From positions 17,028 through 81,027 of the forward strand of contig JACOST010000002.1 of the NCBI GenBank assembly GCA_016178705.1: 64,000 nt of DNA, written 5' to 3'. Shown here one piece after another: positions 18,000 through 26,375 of this stretch. This stretch comes from Deltaproteobacteria bacterium. GTDB taxonomy: Bacteria; Desulfobacterota; Binatia; HRBIN30; JACQVA1. The position numbers and the translations under genes were made by a program. Within the stretch, counting starts at the first letter, position 1, and the number at the start of each line of letters is the position of its first letter. A model generated the notes under the pieces. That model made no database searches. It saw only the letters and a program-made list of their open reading frames with translations, and was not told where the DNA came from.

Positions 18000-18508
18000 A
18001 AATGGGGGCCCAGCAGATCACTTGAAATCAGAAATGGGCGAATAGCGTCGTTCTCGATCACGGGGACGGCGACGGCGGCGACCATGCCGGGCGGCCACCG
18101 ATCACGTGATCGGTGAATTCAAACTAGCCGCCCGCACGGCAGTGTGCAGCGGGAGTAGCGGCGAGCACGCTCGGGCTGGCGTGGGGCCTGAGGCTTTGGC
18201 TATGTTCCCGCTGTGGGAGCAGTGGGGGATCACGCAACCGGAGATCGCGGAGGCATTCGAGGCGGGACGTCACGCAGTGCGCGAGGTTATCCGGTCGCAA
18301 TGCCTGCGGCAGAGCGACAAGCCGGCGGCGATGATTGCGCCTCGCCCGATCGCGAATTTCCAGACTTGATCCCAACGGCATCACACCCGGGATGCCGGTG
18401 CGGAGCACTCGGCGAACTGCTGGACGACTGTGATCGGTGCATACTCGGCGCGCTCGTTGCAGACGAGTCACACCGGCGCGACGTGGTTTTGGGCGCGGCG
18501 GCGGGGGG
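18000..18508. other. 509-bp intergenic region after amtB
   Basis: No convincing gene is present. It contains the 20-bp palindrome at 18096-18115. An open frame at 18106-18369 has a weakly helix-turn-helix-like part (WEQWGITQPEIAEAFEAGRH), possibly a transposase or regulator remnant, but no good ribosome site and Arg/Ser-rich flanks. Confidence 0.35.
18096..18115. repeat. 20-bp perfect palindrome
   Basis: CACCGATCAC is followed directly by its reverse complement GTGATCGGTG. It is centred ~107 bases after the amtB stop and ~400 bases before the flippase fusion. Perfect symmetry without spacer resembles an operator, but it could also be chance or a cruciform remnant. Confidence 0.7.
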
Positions 18509-20701
18509 ATGAACGTGGAGCAGTCGTTACTCGTGCGATTCTTCGAGCGGCTTACCGGTACGCGCGCCGCCGAGCGAACCGCGGCGGCCGTCTCGCGCTT
18601 CGGCCCCTATTTGATGGGGATGGTCGTGGCGAAGGGACTCTCGACCGTCGGCCAGCTTCTCATCAGTCGCTGGCTCGGACCGAGCGAGTTCGGCCAACTC
18701 GCCGTGGTGATCTCGGCATCGACCCTGTTCGCGTCGCCACTGGCGGGCGCCTGGGGCAGCACGTTCGTGCGCTATGCCGCGGCGCAGCCGGAGACCACAT
18801 GGGTTCCGCTGCTGCGATGGACCCGACGACGGGCACTCTTCTCGACCGTCATAGCGGCTTCAGCAATTGGCCTGCTGGCTCCACTGATGGCCCCCGTACT
18901 GCGCGTCCCGGCCGTGCTGTTGATCTGCGGCGCCATGCTCGGCGTTGCCATGGCGCTCTGGCTCTTCGCCAAGGCCGCCTGTCAGGGGCGCGAGAACTGG
19001 CGCCGCTTCATCGCGGCGGAACTTGGGTTCGGAGCGGTCGTGCTCTTCCTGCCCATCATGTTGTTGCTCTTCCTCGAGCCGCACTGGTGGGAGGCGGCGC
19101 TGGTCTTCCTGATCGCCTACGCGGCCGGCTCGGCGCCGGCGCGGCCATTCTTCCGGGCCGCAATCGCGCCCGACTCGGGCACACGACTCCCCTCAACGTG
19201 GCCCGGGAGCGGCGGAGCGGCGGCGTATGTTCGCTTCGCGCTGCTCACCGGCACGGCGAACACTGTGTTCCTGTACAGCGATCGGTTCGCCGCGCAGCAC
19301 GTGTTGGGTTTTGCCGAAGTGGGCATCTATCAGCTCTACAACTTCGCCACCGTCGGCGTCGCGATGATGCTCTCGACGATGCTTTACAACTTCGTCTTCC
19401 CGCTGTTTCCGCAGGGCGATCGGCGGACATTCGCAGCGCTGTTCCGCGCCGGCTTCCTGCGCCTCCTCCCCGTCACCCTCGCGGCGCTATTCGTCGCTGG
19501 GTGGGTACAGATCCATCTCAGCGGGTTCCCCTTCCGGCCTGCGTTGCTTGCCATCGCGACCCTCAGCGCCGCCGCCATGATCGTTTCGGGCTTCTACGGA
19601 CACCTGGTCGCCAGCGTCGGCGTCAGCGGAGTCCGACTCAGCGCCAAGGTTGCGATCGTCACACTGACGGCGTTTGCCCTCGGGGTAGCGCCGGCCGTAA
19701 CCCTTGGCGGCCTGAACGGCCTCTTCGCGCTGTACACCGTCATCAACATTGCCGTCGCCATCTTCTACCATCGGGCGCTCCACCGCCTCTCAACCGATTC
19801 GTCCGTCCATCCATCCCGCCCGCCGATTGGAGGGGAGTCCGTTTGTGCCGTGGTCGTTGCCTACTATCCCGACTCAGATTTCGAAGCGCGGCTACGCAGT
19901 CTGCTGCCACAAGTGGGCGCGGTCGTCGTCGTCGACAACACTCCGAACGGCGGCAGCGCCGAACGGCTGGGCGCGATGGGCGATCACATCGCCGTCGTCG
20001 AGAACAGCGCCAATCTGGGTGTTGCCGCCGCGCTGAACATCGGGCTGCGCCACGCACAACGAGCGGGCTGCCCTTGGCTCCTGACCCTCGATCAGGACAC
20101 GCGCTGCTATCCCGACATGGTTCACACGCTGCTCCATGTTCTCGCGACGTGTGAGCCTGCTCCGGCCGTCATTGGCGGAAACTATCTCGATCCCCGTCGA
20201 GGCGCGACGGAAGTGCCCGAAGCGGACGGCGACTGGGTGGAGCAGATCACGGTCATCACCTCGGGCTGCCTCATCGACGTGGCGCGGGCGCAGGCAATTG
20301 GCGGCTTCCGGGAAGACTACTTCATCGACCAAGTGGATCACGAGTTCTGCCTGCGAGTTCGCCGGCACGGGGGTCGCGTGGTGATCAGTCGCAAGCCGGT
20401 GATGACCCACAGCGTCGGTGGTCCGGCTGGCGCTCACGTCCCCTTGTTGGGGATCTTTCCGAATCATGCACCGCTGCGGAAGTACTACATCACGCGCAAT
20501 TCTCTGGTAACCATTGCCGGCTACTGGAAGCAGGAACCCGGGTGGTGCGCTCGTCGTCTCGCGCGTCTGCTTTTGGGATTGGGGTTGATGGCGTTGCTGG
20601 AAGAGAATCCGCTGGCCAAGGTGCGGGCGTTCGCGGCGGGAACGGTGGATGGCGTGCGGCAACGGATGGGGCCGTGCCGGCGAGAGAACCTCCATGACTA
20701 G
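18509..20701 (+). CDS. Fusion of a Wzx-like polysaccharide flippase and a GT2 rhamnosyltransferase-like domain
   Basis: The protein is 730 aa in one uninterrupted frame. Residues ~1-435 form a multi-helix MOP/polysaccharide-export domain (SRWLGPSEFGQLAVVISAS; about 12 hydrophobic segments). Residues ~445-730 form a family-2 glycosyltransferase resembling rhamnosyltransferases: VCAVVVAYYP, the NLGVAAALN segment, the metal-binding LTLDQDTR, and DQVDHEFCLRVRRHG. Flippase and transferase are normally separate. The start at 18509 directly follows a G-run; an upstream in-frame ATG at 18437 adds an Arg-rich stretch and is less likely. The stop overlaps the methyltransferase gene. Confidence 0.82.
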   Translation: MNVEQSLLVRFFERLTGTRAAERTAAAVSRFGPYLMGMVVAKGLSTVGQLLISRWLGPSEFGQLAVVISASTLFASPLAGAWGSTFVRYAAAQPETTWVPLLRWTRRRALFSTVIAASAIGLLAPLMAPVLRVPAVLLICGAMLGVAMALWLFAKAACQGRENWRRFIAAELGFGAVVLFLPIMLLLFLEPHWWEAALVFLIAYAAGSAPARPFFRAAIAPDSGTRLPSTWPGSGGAAAYVRFALLTGTANTVFLYSDRFAAQHVLGFAEVGIYQLYNFATVGVAMMLSTMLYNFVFPLFPQGDRRTFAALFRAGFLRLLPVTLAALFVAGWVQIHLSGFPFRPALLAIATLSAAAMIVSGFYGHLVASVGVSGVRLSAKVAIVTLTAFALGVAPAVTLGGLNGLFALYTVINIAVAIFYHRALHRLSTDSSVHPSRPPIGGESVCAVVVAYYPDSDFEARLRSLLPQVGAVVVVDNTPNGGSAERLGAMGDHIAVVENSANLGVAAALNIGLRHAQRAGCPWLLTLDQDTRCYPDMVHTLLHVLATCEPAPAVIGGNYLDPRRGATEVPEADGDWVEQITVITSGCLIDVARAQAIGGFREDYFIDQVDHEFCLRVRRHGGRVVISRKPVMTHSVGGPAGAHVPLLGIFPNHAPLRKYYITRNSLVTIAGYWKQEPGWCARRLARLLLGLGLMALLEENPLAKVRAFAAGTVDGVRQRMGPCRRENLHD

Positions 20702-21521
20702 ACAGGTGGTGCGCCTCGTACGGCAGCGGGGATTCAGCGGAGTGGTGCGCGCTCTGTACTCGCGCGTGCGCAGCCTGCTCGGGATGCGGGCGAAGTCGTT
20801 CCGACTTTGTGAGGAATCAATCCGCGGAAAGACCGGAATCGAGATCGGCGGCCCAAGTCAGGTGTTCTCGAGGAGCGGAGTGTTTCCGGTCTATCCGATT
20901 GCCGGAAGGATCGACAATTGCATTTTCGCCAATACTACCGTGTGGGAAGGAGAGGTTCGTGAAGGACAGACCTTTCAGTATGCGCGCGACCGGCCGGCCG
21001 GCTGGCAGTATGTGGCGGAGGCGACCGCGTTGGGCCGCATCTCCACCGCGGCGTATGACTTCGTGCTCGCGTCCCATGTCCTCGAGCACATCGCCAATCC
21101 GATTCTGGCGTTGTCTGAATGGACACGAGTGCTGAAGGACGAAGGAACGCTCGTGATCCTGTTGCCGCACAAGGATCACACCTTCGATCATCGCCGGCCC
21201 GTGACAACGATGGAGCATCTGATTGCGGACCATGAGAACCACGTCACCGAAGATGACCTGACGCACATGACCGAAATTCTGGCGCTTCACGATTTGAATC
21301 GCGACCCAGAAGCGGGCGATCGAGCGAGCTTCGTCGCTCGCTCACGACGCAACTTCGAAAACCGCTGTTTTCATCATCACGTCTTCGATACGCCTCTGGC
21401 GGTTCGCCTCGTCGAATATGCGGGCCTGCAGATCCACGCGGTCGAAGAGGTTCCACCCATGCACATCCTGGTGGTGGCGCAGAAGGCGAGAAGCGCTGTC
21501 GATTCCGGAGCCCGTCAATGA
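20694..21521 (+). CDS. SAM-dependent methyltransferase, surface-glycan associated
   Basis: The protein is 275 aa. It shows the class I motif I variant EIGGPS (residues ~48-53), the motif YDFVLASHVLEHI and the downstream LKDEGTLVILLPHKD typical of methyltransferase type 11 proteins in glycan clusters. The ATG at 20694 overlaps the preceding stop by 8 bases, so translation is probably coupled to the flippase/glycosyltransferase. Likely role is modification of a nascent glycan; the acceptor is unknown. Confidence 0.8.
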   Translation: MTRQVVRLVRQRGFSGVVRALYSRVRSLLGMRAKSFRLCEESIRGKTGIEIGGPSQVFSRSGVFPVYPIAGRIDNCIFANTTVWEGEVREGQTFQYARDRPAGWQYVAEATALGRISTAAYDFVLASHVLEHIANPILALSEWTRVLKDEGTLVILLPHKDHTFDHRRPVTTMEHLIADHENHVTEDDLTHMTEILALHDLNRDPEAGDRASFVARSRRNFENRCFHHHVFDTPLAVRLVEYAGLQIHAVEEVPPMHILVVAQKARSAVDSGARQ

Positions 21522-21731
21522 AAGTGTCCCGACGGCACCGACATCGACTCGGCAATGGCTACGCCCGCGTGCCTTGCTACCTCGTGCCAGGTCGTAGTGT
21601 ACAGAATCAGTCGTGGTCGGGTGTTGAGTCGAGTCGGATCGTGTCGCCTTGCTGTACACTGGGGTCAGCTTGGTCGGAGACCGGAGGGCCGAGTTGGGGT
21701 GTGGGGTGTCGCGCTGCGACGACAGTACACC

Positions 21732-22247
21732 ATGACCATGACCGTTGATCGATCCCATCTGAGTTCTGCGAGTCAAGGCGAGCAGGTCGAGATTATTCTC
21801 GTCGAAGACAACCCGGACGATGTCGAGTTGATTCGCCGTGCACTGCGGCGCGGACACATTTGCAACCCGATAGTTGTCGCGAGCGACGGCGATGAGGCGC
21901 TGAGCATCCTCCGTCGGCTAGCCAGTGACCGTCCGCCTCGTCCGCGCGTGCAGCCACTGGTGCTACTTGATCTCAATCTGCCCCGCCTCGACGGACGCGC
22001 CTTGTTGCAGCAGATCTGGTCGAATCCGGCTCTCAGTGGCGTGCCGATCATTGTCATGGTCAACTCCGATGCCGATGCCGCTGGCATCGGCGCAACCGCG
22101 CTTGGCGTTGTCGCGTTCGTCCGCAAACCCGTCGATGCTGACGCGTTCGTCAAAGCCCTCAGTAACCTCGGCCACTACGGGCTCGATGTCGTGCGCGACC
22201 GAACTGAAGCAGCCCCGCCGCGTGCGGCTGGCCGCAGCACCGATTGA
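21732..22247 (+). CDS. Stand-alone CheY/Rcp1-like response regulator
   Basis: The protein is 171 aa, consisting of one receiver domain with short tails. Present are the acidic pocket VEDNPDD, the phospho-acceptor in LLDLNLPRLDGRALL, and the conserved Lys in VRKPVDADAF. There is no output domain. The frame opens at 21555, but that part is low-quality; the ATG at 21732 is preferred. An imperfectly placed 9-bp inverted pair AGTGTACAG/CTGTACACT lies upstream (21596 and 21652). No kinase gene is adjacent, so the partner is unknown. Confidence 0.85.
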   Translation: MTMTVDRSHLSSASQGEQVEIILVEDNPDDVELIRRALRRGHICNPIVVASDGDEALSILRRLASDRPPRPRVQPLVLLDLNLPRLDGRALLQQIWSNPALSGVPIIVMVNSDADAAGIGATALGVVAFVRKPVDADAFVKALSNLGHYGLDVVRDRTEAAPPRAAGRSTD

Positions 22248-22305
22248 CCACCTTCGTCCGTTCGCATACAGCCCGCACGTGCCCCGCGCGTGAGATGTAC
22301 TGACA

Positions 22306-22467
22306 GTGACCATTCTCCTCTGCTTCATCGGCGCGACCATCGGCAGCAGCATCGGTTGGTGGCTTGGCTCCTTCGTCGGCTTCATGACCGCATACATCGT
22401 CAGCATCGTCGGCACGGCGGTTGGCGTGTACCTAGCGCGGCGCTTCGCCACCGAGTACCTCCCTTAG
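22306..22467 (+). CDS. 53-aa glycine-zipper membrane protein
   Basis: The GTG-started ORF encodes a peptide with two hydrophobic stretches containing regularly spaced glycines (FIGATIGSSIGWWLGSFVGF and IVSIVGTAVGVYLARRF), which would pack as a helical hairpin. Similar short proteins are scattered in environmental genomes, recognised from pattern rather than a named family. There is no strong ribosome site (GAGATG lies 13 bases upstream). It lies between the receiver gene and a repeat element. Confidence 0.6.
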   Translation: MTILLCFIGATIGSSIGWWLGSFVGFMTAYIVSIVGTAVGVYLARRFATEYLP

Positions 22468-22487
22468 CCCTGATGGAGAGAAACGGA

Positions 22488-22646
22488 TTCACCGCAGAGC
22501 TCGCCGAGAGCGCCGAGCAAAAGGCGCGAGACCACGAAGCAGCAAAAGGAAAGTCCATTGCCAATATTGCCAGTGAGGTTTGGGAAACTGCTCGAATACT
22601 CTCGTGCCGACTCTCTTTCTGCGATCTCCGCGTTCTCGGCGGTGAG
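22488..22646. repeat. Intergenic inverted-repeat element, copy A
   Basis: The left end begins TTCACCGCAGAG; the right end is an imperfect reverse complement ending GCGGTGAG. Within each arm a unit of roughly 8-9 bases with CGNNGAG character recurs. It occupies most of the 272-bp gap between the small membrane protein and the first SDR gene. Compare copies at 36915, 60495 and 61705. Confidence 0.65.
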
Positions 22647-22739
22647 TCTTGCCCGATCTAGGTTGACTTGATCGCTTGACCCTCAATTTTCGCTCGCATA
22701 CAGTCCGCGTCGATTCGACTGCCCGAGAAGGAGCACGTT

Positions 22740-23666
22740 GTGGGAGATATGCTCAAGGACCGCGTGGCGGTCGTGACCGGCGCCGGGCGCGGCATCGGGC
22801 GCGGCGTGGCACTGGGGTTGGCCGCACAGGGCGCCAAGGTCGTGGTCAACGACTTCGGCGTCAACACCGACGGCTCGGCGCCAAGCACCGGGCCGGCCTT
22901 CGACGTCGTCAACGAGATCAAGGCGGCGGGCGGCGACGGCATCGCCAACGGCGACTCGGTCGCCACCTGGGACGGCGGCGCCAACATCATCAACACCGCG
23001 GTGAAGCACTTCGGCCGCATCGACATCCTCGTCACCTGCGCCGGCATTCTGCGCGACCGCATGATCTTCAACATGAGCGAGGAAGAGTTCGACTCGGTGC
23101 TCGCGGTGCACCTCAAGGGCACGTTCACCTGCGTGCGCCACGCCGCGCCGCTCATGCGCGAGCAGCGCTTCGGCCGCATCATCACGTTCTCGTCGGGCTC
23201 CGGATTGTTCGGCAATCCCGGCCAGGCCAACTACGGATCGGCCAAGGCGGCAATCAGCGGACTCACCAAGGTCACCGCGCGCGATCTGGGAAAATACGGT
23301 GTGACGGCGAATTCGATCTGCCCAGTGGCAGCGACGCGCATGACGCTGACACCCGAGGTGATGCGCGCTCGCGAGATTCGCAAGCAGCAGGGCATCATCC
23401 GCGAGGAGCGCGCGCTCAACCAACTCGAACAATTGCATCCCGAAGACGTTGCTCCGATGGTCACCTTTCTCGCCAGCGACTTCGCGCGCAACGTCAACGG
23501 TCAGTTCTTCCTCTGCGCCGGTGGCTCGATATCGCTGATCGCGCTGCCGCGCCCGCTCAAGACCATCTACAAGCGCGGCCGCTGGACGCTCGACGAGTTG
23601 GACGAACTGGTGCCGCAGACCCTGGCCGAAGGCCTGGTCAACCCGGCACCGTCGCGTGCCAACTAG
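22740..23666 (+). CDS. SDR dehydrogenase, 3-hydroxyacyl-CoA dehydrogenase-like (paralogue 1)
   Basis: The protein is 308 aa. The NAD(P) site TGAGRGIGRG lies near the N-terminus, the NAG-type motif reads TCAG, and the catalytic pair is in YGSAK. The sequence and the NDFGVNTDG segment resemble the dehydrogenase domain of peroxisomal multifunctional enzyme type 2 and related bacterial acyl-CoA SDRs. The start is a GTG at 22740 with AAGGAG six bases upstream; an ATG at 22749 is possible. It is followed 17 bases later by a clear paralogue, so the two arose by tandem duplication. Confidence 0.85.
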   Translation: MGDMLKDRVAVVTGAGRGIGRGVALGLAAQGAKVVVNDFGVNTDGSAPSTGPAFDVVNEIKAAGGDGIANGDSVATWDGGANIINTAVKHFGRIDILVTCAGILRDRMIFNMSEEEFDSVLAVHLKGTFTCVRHAAPLMREQRFGRIITFSSGSGLFGNPGQANYGSAKAAISGLTKVTARDLGKYGVTANSICPVAATRMTLTPEVMRAREIRKQQGIIREERALNQLEQLHPEDVAPMVTFLASDFARNVNGQFFLCAGGSISLIALPRPLKTIYKRGRWTLDELDELVPQTLAEGLVNPAPSRAN

Positions 23667-23683
23667 GGAACGAGGACGACGCG

Positions 23684-24619
23684 ATGGGAACTCGACTACG
23701 AGGCAAGGTTGCCGTCATCACCGGCGGTGGGCGCGGCATCGGTCGCGGCATCGCGCTGCTGATGGCGCAAGAAGGCGCCGCAGTGGTCGTCAATGACCTC
23801 GGCGGCGAGGTCAGCGGCGGTGGCGGCTCCGCGTCGGCCGCCGACACCGTCGTCGGCGAGATCAAATCAGCCGGCGGCCAAGCCGTCGCCAGCTACGATA
23901 GCGTCGCCGACTTCGCCGCGGCGGAGAACATCGTCGCCACCGCGGTGAAGGCGTTCGGTCACCTCGATATCCTCGTCAACAACGCCGGCATTCTGCGCGA
24001 TCGCATGATCTTCAACCTCAGCGAGGAAGATTGGGACGCGGTGATCGCCGTACACCTCAAGGGCAGTTTCAATTGCACGCGACACGCCACCCGCCAGATG
24101 CGTGAACAGAAGTCGACCGGTCGGATCATCAGCATGTCCTCGACCTCCGGCTTGTACGGCAACTCCGGACAAGCCAACTACGGCGCGGCCAAGGATGGCA
24201 TCGCCGGCCTCACGCGCGTGGTGTCGCGCGATGTCGGCAAGTACGGCATCACCGTGAACGCGATCGCGCCGGCCGCGGCCACGCGCATGACCGCCACCGT
24301 GTCGCAGAAAGCGCGCGACATCCGCCAGCAACGGGGAGTCGCCAGCATGGGCAGCGAAGCTCGCGCCGCCCTGCCCCGCCCGCAACTCGAACCCGACGAT
24401 GTCGCCCCGTTCGCGACTTATCTCGCCAGCGACGCCGCGGCTAACATCAACGGTCAGACCTTCGTCGTCATGGGCGGGATCATTTCGCTGCTGAACTACC
24501 CGGCACCGGTGCGCACGATCACCGCGCCGAATCGGTGGACGCCGGAAGAAATCGCGGCCCTGTTTCCCTCCACGCTCGGGATGGACCTTGTGAATCCCGC
24601 GCCCGCACAAACCGAGTGA
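23684..24619 (+). CDS. SDR dehydrogenase, 3-hydroxyacyl-CoA dehydrogenase-like (paralogue 2)
   Basis: The protein is 311 aa. The Rossmann motif is TGGGRGIGRG, with NNAG and the catalytic YGAAK. It aligns with the preceding gene along the whole length, including the C-terminal segments RWTPEEIAAL and DLVNPAP. The N-terminal loop is expanded with Gly/Ser (GGEVSGGGGSAS). GAGGA lies before the ATG at 23684. Its stop overlaps the GTG of the next gene. Related but not identical acyl-CoA substrates are plausible for the pair. Confidence 0.85.
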   Translation: MGTRLRGKVAVITGGGRGIGRGIALLMAQEGAAVVVNDLGGEVSGGGGSASAADTVVGEIKSAGGQAVASYDSVADFAAAENIVATAVKAFGHLDILVNNAGILRDRMIFNLSEEDWDAVIAVHLKGSFNCTRHATRQMREQKSTGRIISMSSTSGLYGNSGQANYGAAKDGIAGLTRVVSRDVGKYGITVNAIAPAAATRMTATVSQKARDIRQQRGVASMGSEARAALPRPQLEPDDVAPFATYLASDAAANINGQTFVVMGGIISLLNYPAPVRTITAPNRWTPEEIAALFPSTLGMDLVNPAPAQTE

Positions 24620-26337
24620 GTCGCCGCAGCCCCGCGCGTCCCGCATTTATTTCGGCACCCGCACCCGCGGCTGCACCCGCCTGGCTGTGGGGTATCGGCG
24701 TCACCGCCATCGCCGCGCTGGTCTACTTGCCGGCGCTGCGCAACGGATTCATCTGGGACGATCCGCTGGTGCTCGAACAACTGCGCGCCATTCATGGCTG
24801 GCGCGATCTCGTGTTCCTACCCAACGCGATTCCGCGCTACTATTTTCGCCCACTAATCTTTCTCAGCTTCCTCCTCGACCGCGCCGTGGGCGGCGAGACG
24901 CCTTTCGCATTCCACTGCTCGGTGGTCGCGCTGCACGCGCTGAACACGGCGCTCGTGTGGTGGCTTGGTGTGCGCCTGTTCGCCGCGCCCGCGGCGGCCG
25001 CGCTCGCCACGCTGGTATTCGCCGTCCATCCGATTCACGTCGAATCGGTCGCGTGGATCGCCGGCCGGTCGGACGTGATCGCCACAGCGTTCCTCCTTGC
25101 CAGTGCCATCATGCTCACCTACATGCGTCTCCGCTGGACCGCAGCGGCAGCGGTGATGGCCTACTTCCTCGCGTTGCTGTCGAAGGAGGCGGCCCTCGGC
25201 GGTCTGCTCGTGCTACCGCTGATCGATTTCGTATTGGCGCATCGTCCGCGCTGGCGCGCCAATGCAGCGTTGCTGCTGGTGACCGTCATCTACTTTCTGG
25301 TCCGCCGCGTCGCGCTGGGCGCGGCGATGACCGGCATCGCCACCACCGCGCCGGCCGAGACCGTGATCAGAAACCTGCTGGCTGCGTTTGGGTTCTATGT
25401 GAGCAAGTTGGTGCTGCCAATCGGTCTGAGCGCCTATGTGCCAGAGGTCCCCGGCGGTTGGATACTGCCGGCGCTCGGAGTCGTCGCGCTCTCCGCTCTG
25501 GCTGCGATCGGCGCGCTCGCGTGTCGGCACAACGAACGGCGCCTTGCCTTCTTCGTGTGGTGGTTCGTCTGCACGCTTGCGCCGGCACTCGTCGTGATTG
25601 TCCGGATGAGTGCGCAAGCACCCCTGGCTGATCGTTATCTCTACTTGCCATCGGTCGGTGTCTGTCTCCTGCTCACGCGACTCGCTGCATTCAGCGGGCG
25701 ATGGCGCGCGCCGACGTGGATCGTCATCACCATCGTCGGCGGCGTCCTTGCCGTCATGACGATCGCGCGCAACCGCGTGTGGGCTGACGACCTGCTCTTC
25801 TGGCAAGACATCACCGCCAAGGCGCCGACCTACGCGTTGGGTCATCGTGAGCTGGCGCAGATCTACCTGCGTCGCGATCAAATCGCCGAAGCCGATGCGG
25901 CGCTGCAACGTGCGCTGCACGGCAAGTCCGATCGCGACGGTCGCGTTATGACGCTCAACAACGCCGCCACGCTCTATCTGCGTCAGCAACGTCTCGACGA
26001 CGCCGAGCGCGCCCTGCAAGAAGCGCTGACGCTCTTTCCCCATGCGTATCTCTACTACGGCCTCGGCCGTGTCGCCGTGAGCCGCGCCGAACAAGCGCAA
26101 GCCCGCGGTGACGGCGATGAAGCCATGCGCCAGGTCAGTCACGCGCGCGACCAACTGACGCAAGCGGTCGCCCTCGATCCCGGCAACGCCAAGGCGCATG
26201 CGTTGCTCGGGCAGGTGCTCTACAATCTTCGCGATCTACCGGCTGCACGCCTCCACTTGCAGCAGGCGCTGCAGCTCGGCGCCAGCGGCAGCGTCGCCGA
26301 CAGCGCGCGGCAGTACTTGAAGATGGCCGGCGGCTGA
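24616..26337 (+). CDS. TMTC/GT39-like multi-pass membrane protein with C-terminal TPRs
   Basis: The protein is 573 aa from a GTG at 24616 that overlaps the previous stop (GTGA). About ten hydrophobic helices are followed by ~170 residues of TPR-like helices (NNAATLYLRQQRLDDAERAL, GNAKAHALLGQVLYNLRDL). The lumenal motif FIWDD near the first helix and VFAVHPIHVESVAWIAGRSD are the signature of TMTC-type O-mannosyltransferase-like proteins and their bacterial relatives. A GT-C type glycosyltransferase acting at the outer face is likely; donor and acceptor are unknown. Confidence 0.78.
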   Translation: MSRRSPARPAFISAPAPAAAPAWLWGIGVTAIAALVYLPALRNGFIWDDPLVLEQLRAIHGWRDLVFLPNAIPRYYFRPLIFLSFLLDRAVGGETPFAFHCSVVALHALNTALVWWLGVRLFAAPAAAALATLVFAVHPIHVESVAWIAGRSDVIATAFLLASAIMLTYMRLRWTAAAAVMAYFLALLSKEAALGGLLVLPLIDFVLAHRPRWRANAALLLVTVIYFLVRRVALGAAMTGIATTAPAETVIRNLLAAFGFYVSKLVLPIGLSAYVPEVPGGWILPALGVVALSALAAIGALACRHNERRLAFFVWWFVCTLAPALVVIVRMSAQAPLADRYLYLPSVGVCLLLTRLAAFSGRWRAPTWIVITIVGGVLAVMTIARNRVWADDLLFWQDITAKAPTYALGHRELAQIYLRRDQIAEADAALQRALHGKSDRDGRVMTLNNAATLYLRQQRLDDAERALQEALTLFPHAYLYYGLGRVAVSRAEQAQARGDGDEAMRQVSHARDQLTQAVALDPGNAKAHALLGQVLYNLRDLPAARLHLQQALQLGASGSVADSARQYLKMAGG

Positions 26338-26375
26338 AGCGGACACTTCCCATGGAGATCAAGGAGTAGCGAGCG

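Noticed and set aside
21596..21660. 9-bp inverted pair AGTGTACAG/CTGTACACT upstream of the receiver gene
   Set aside because: The 47-bp spacer and short arms make chance plausible; kept only as a remark in the gene entry.
22676..23683. N-terminal half of the 647-aa open frame upstream of the second SDR
   Set aside because: It is an out-of-frame reading of the first SDR gene; the second SDR starts at the ATG at 23684 with its own ribosome site.
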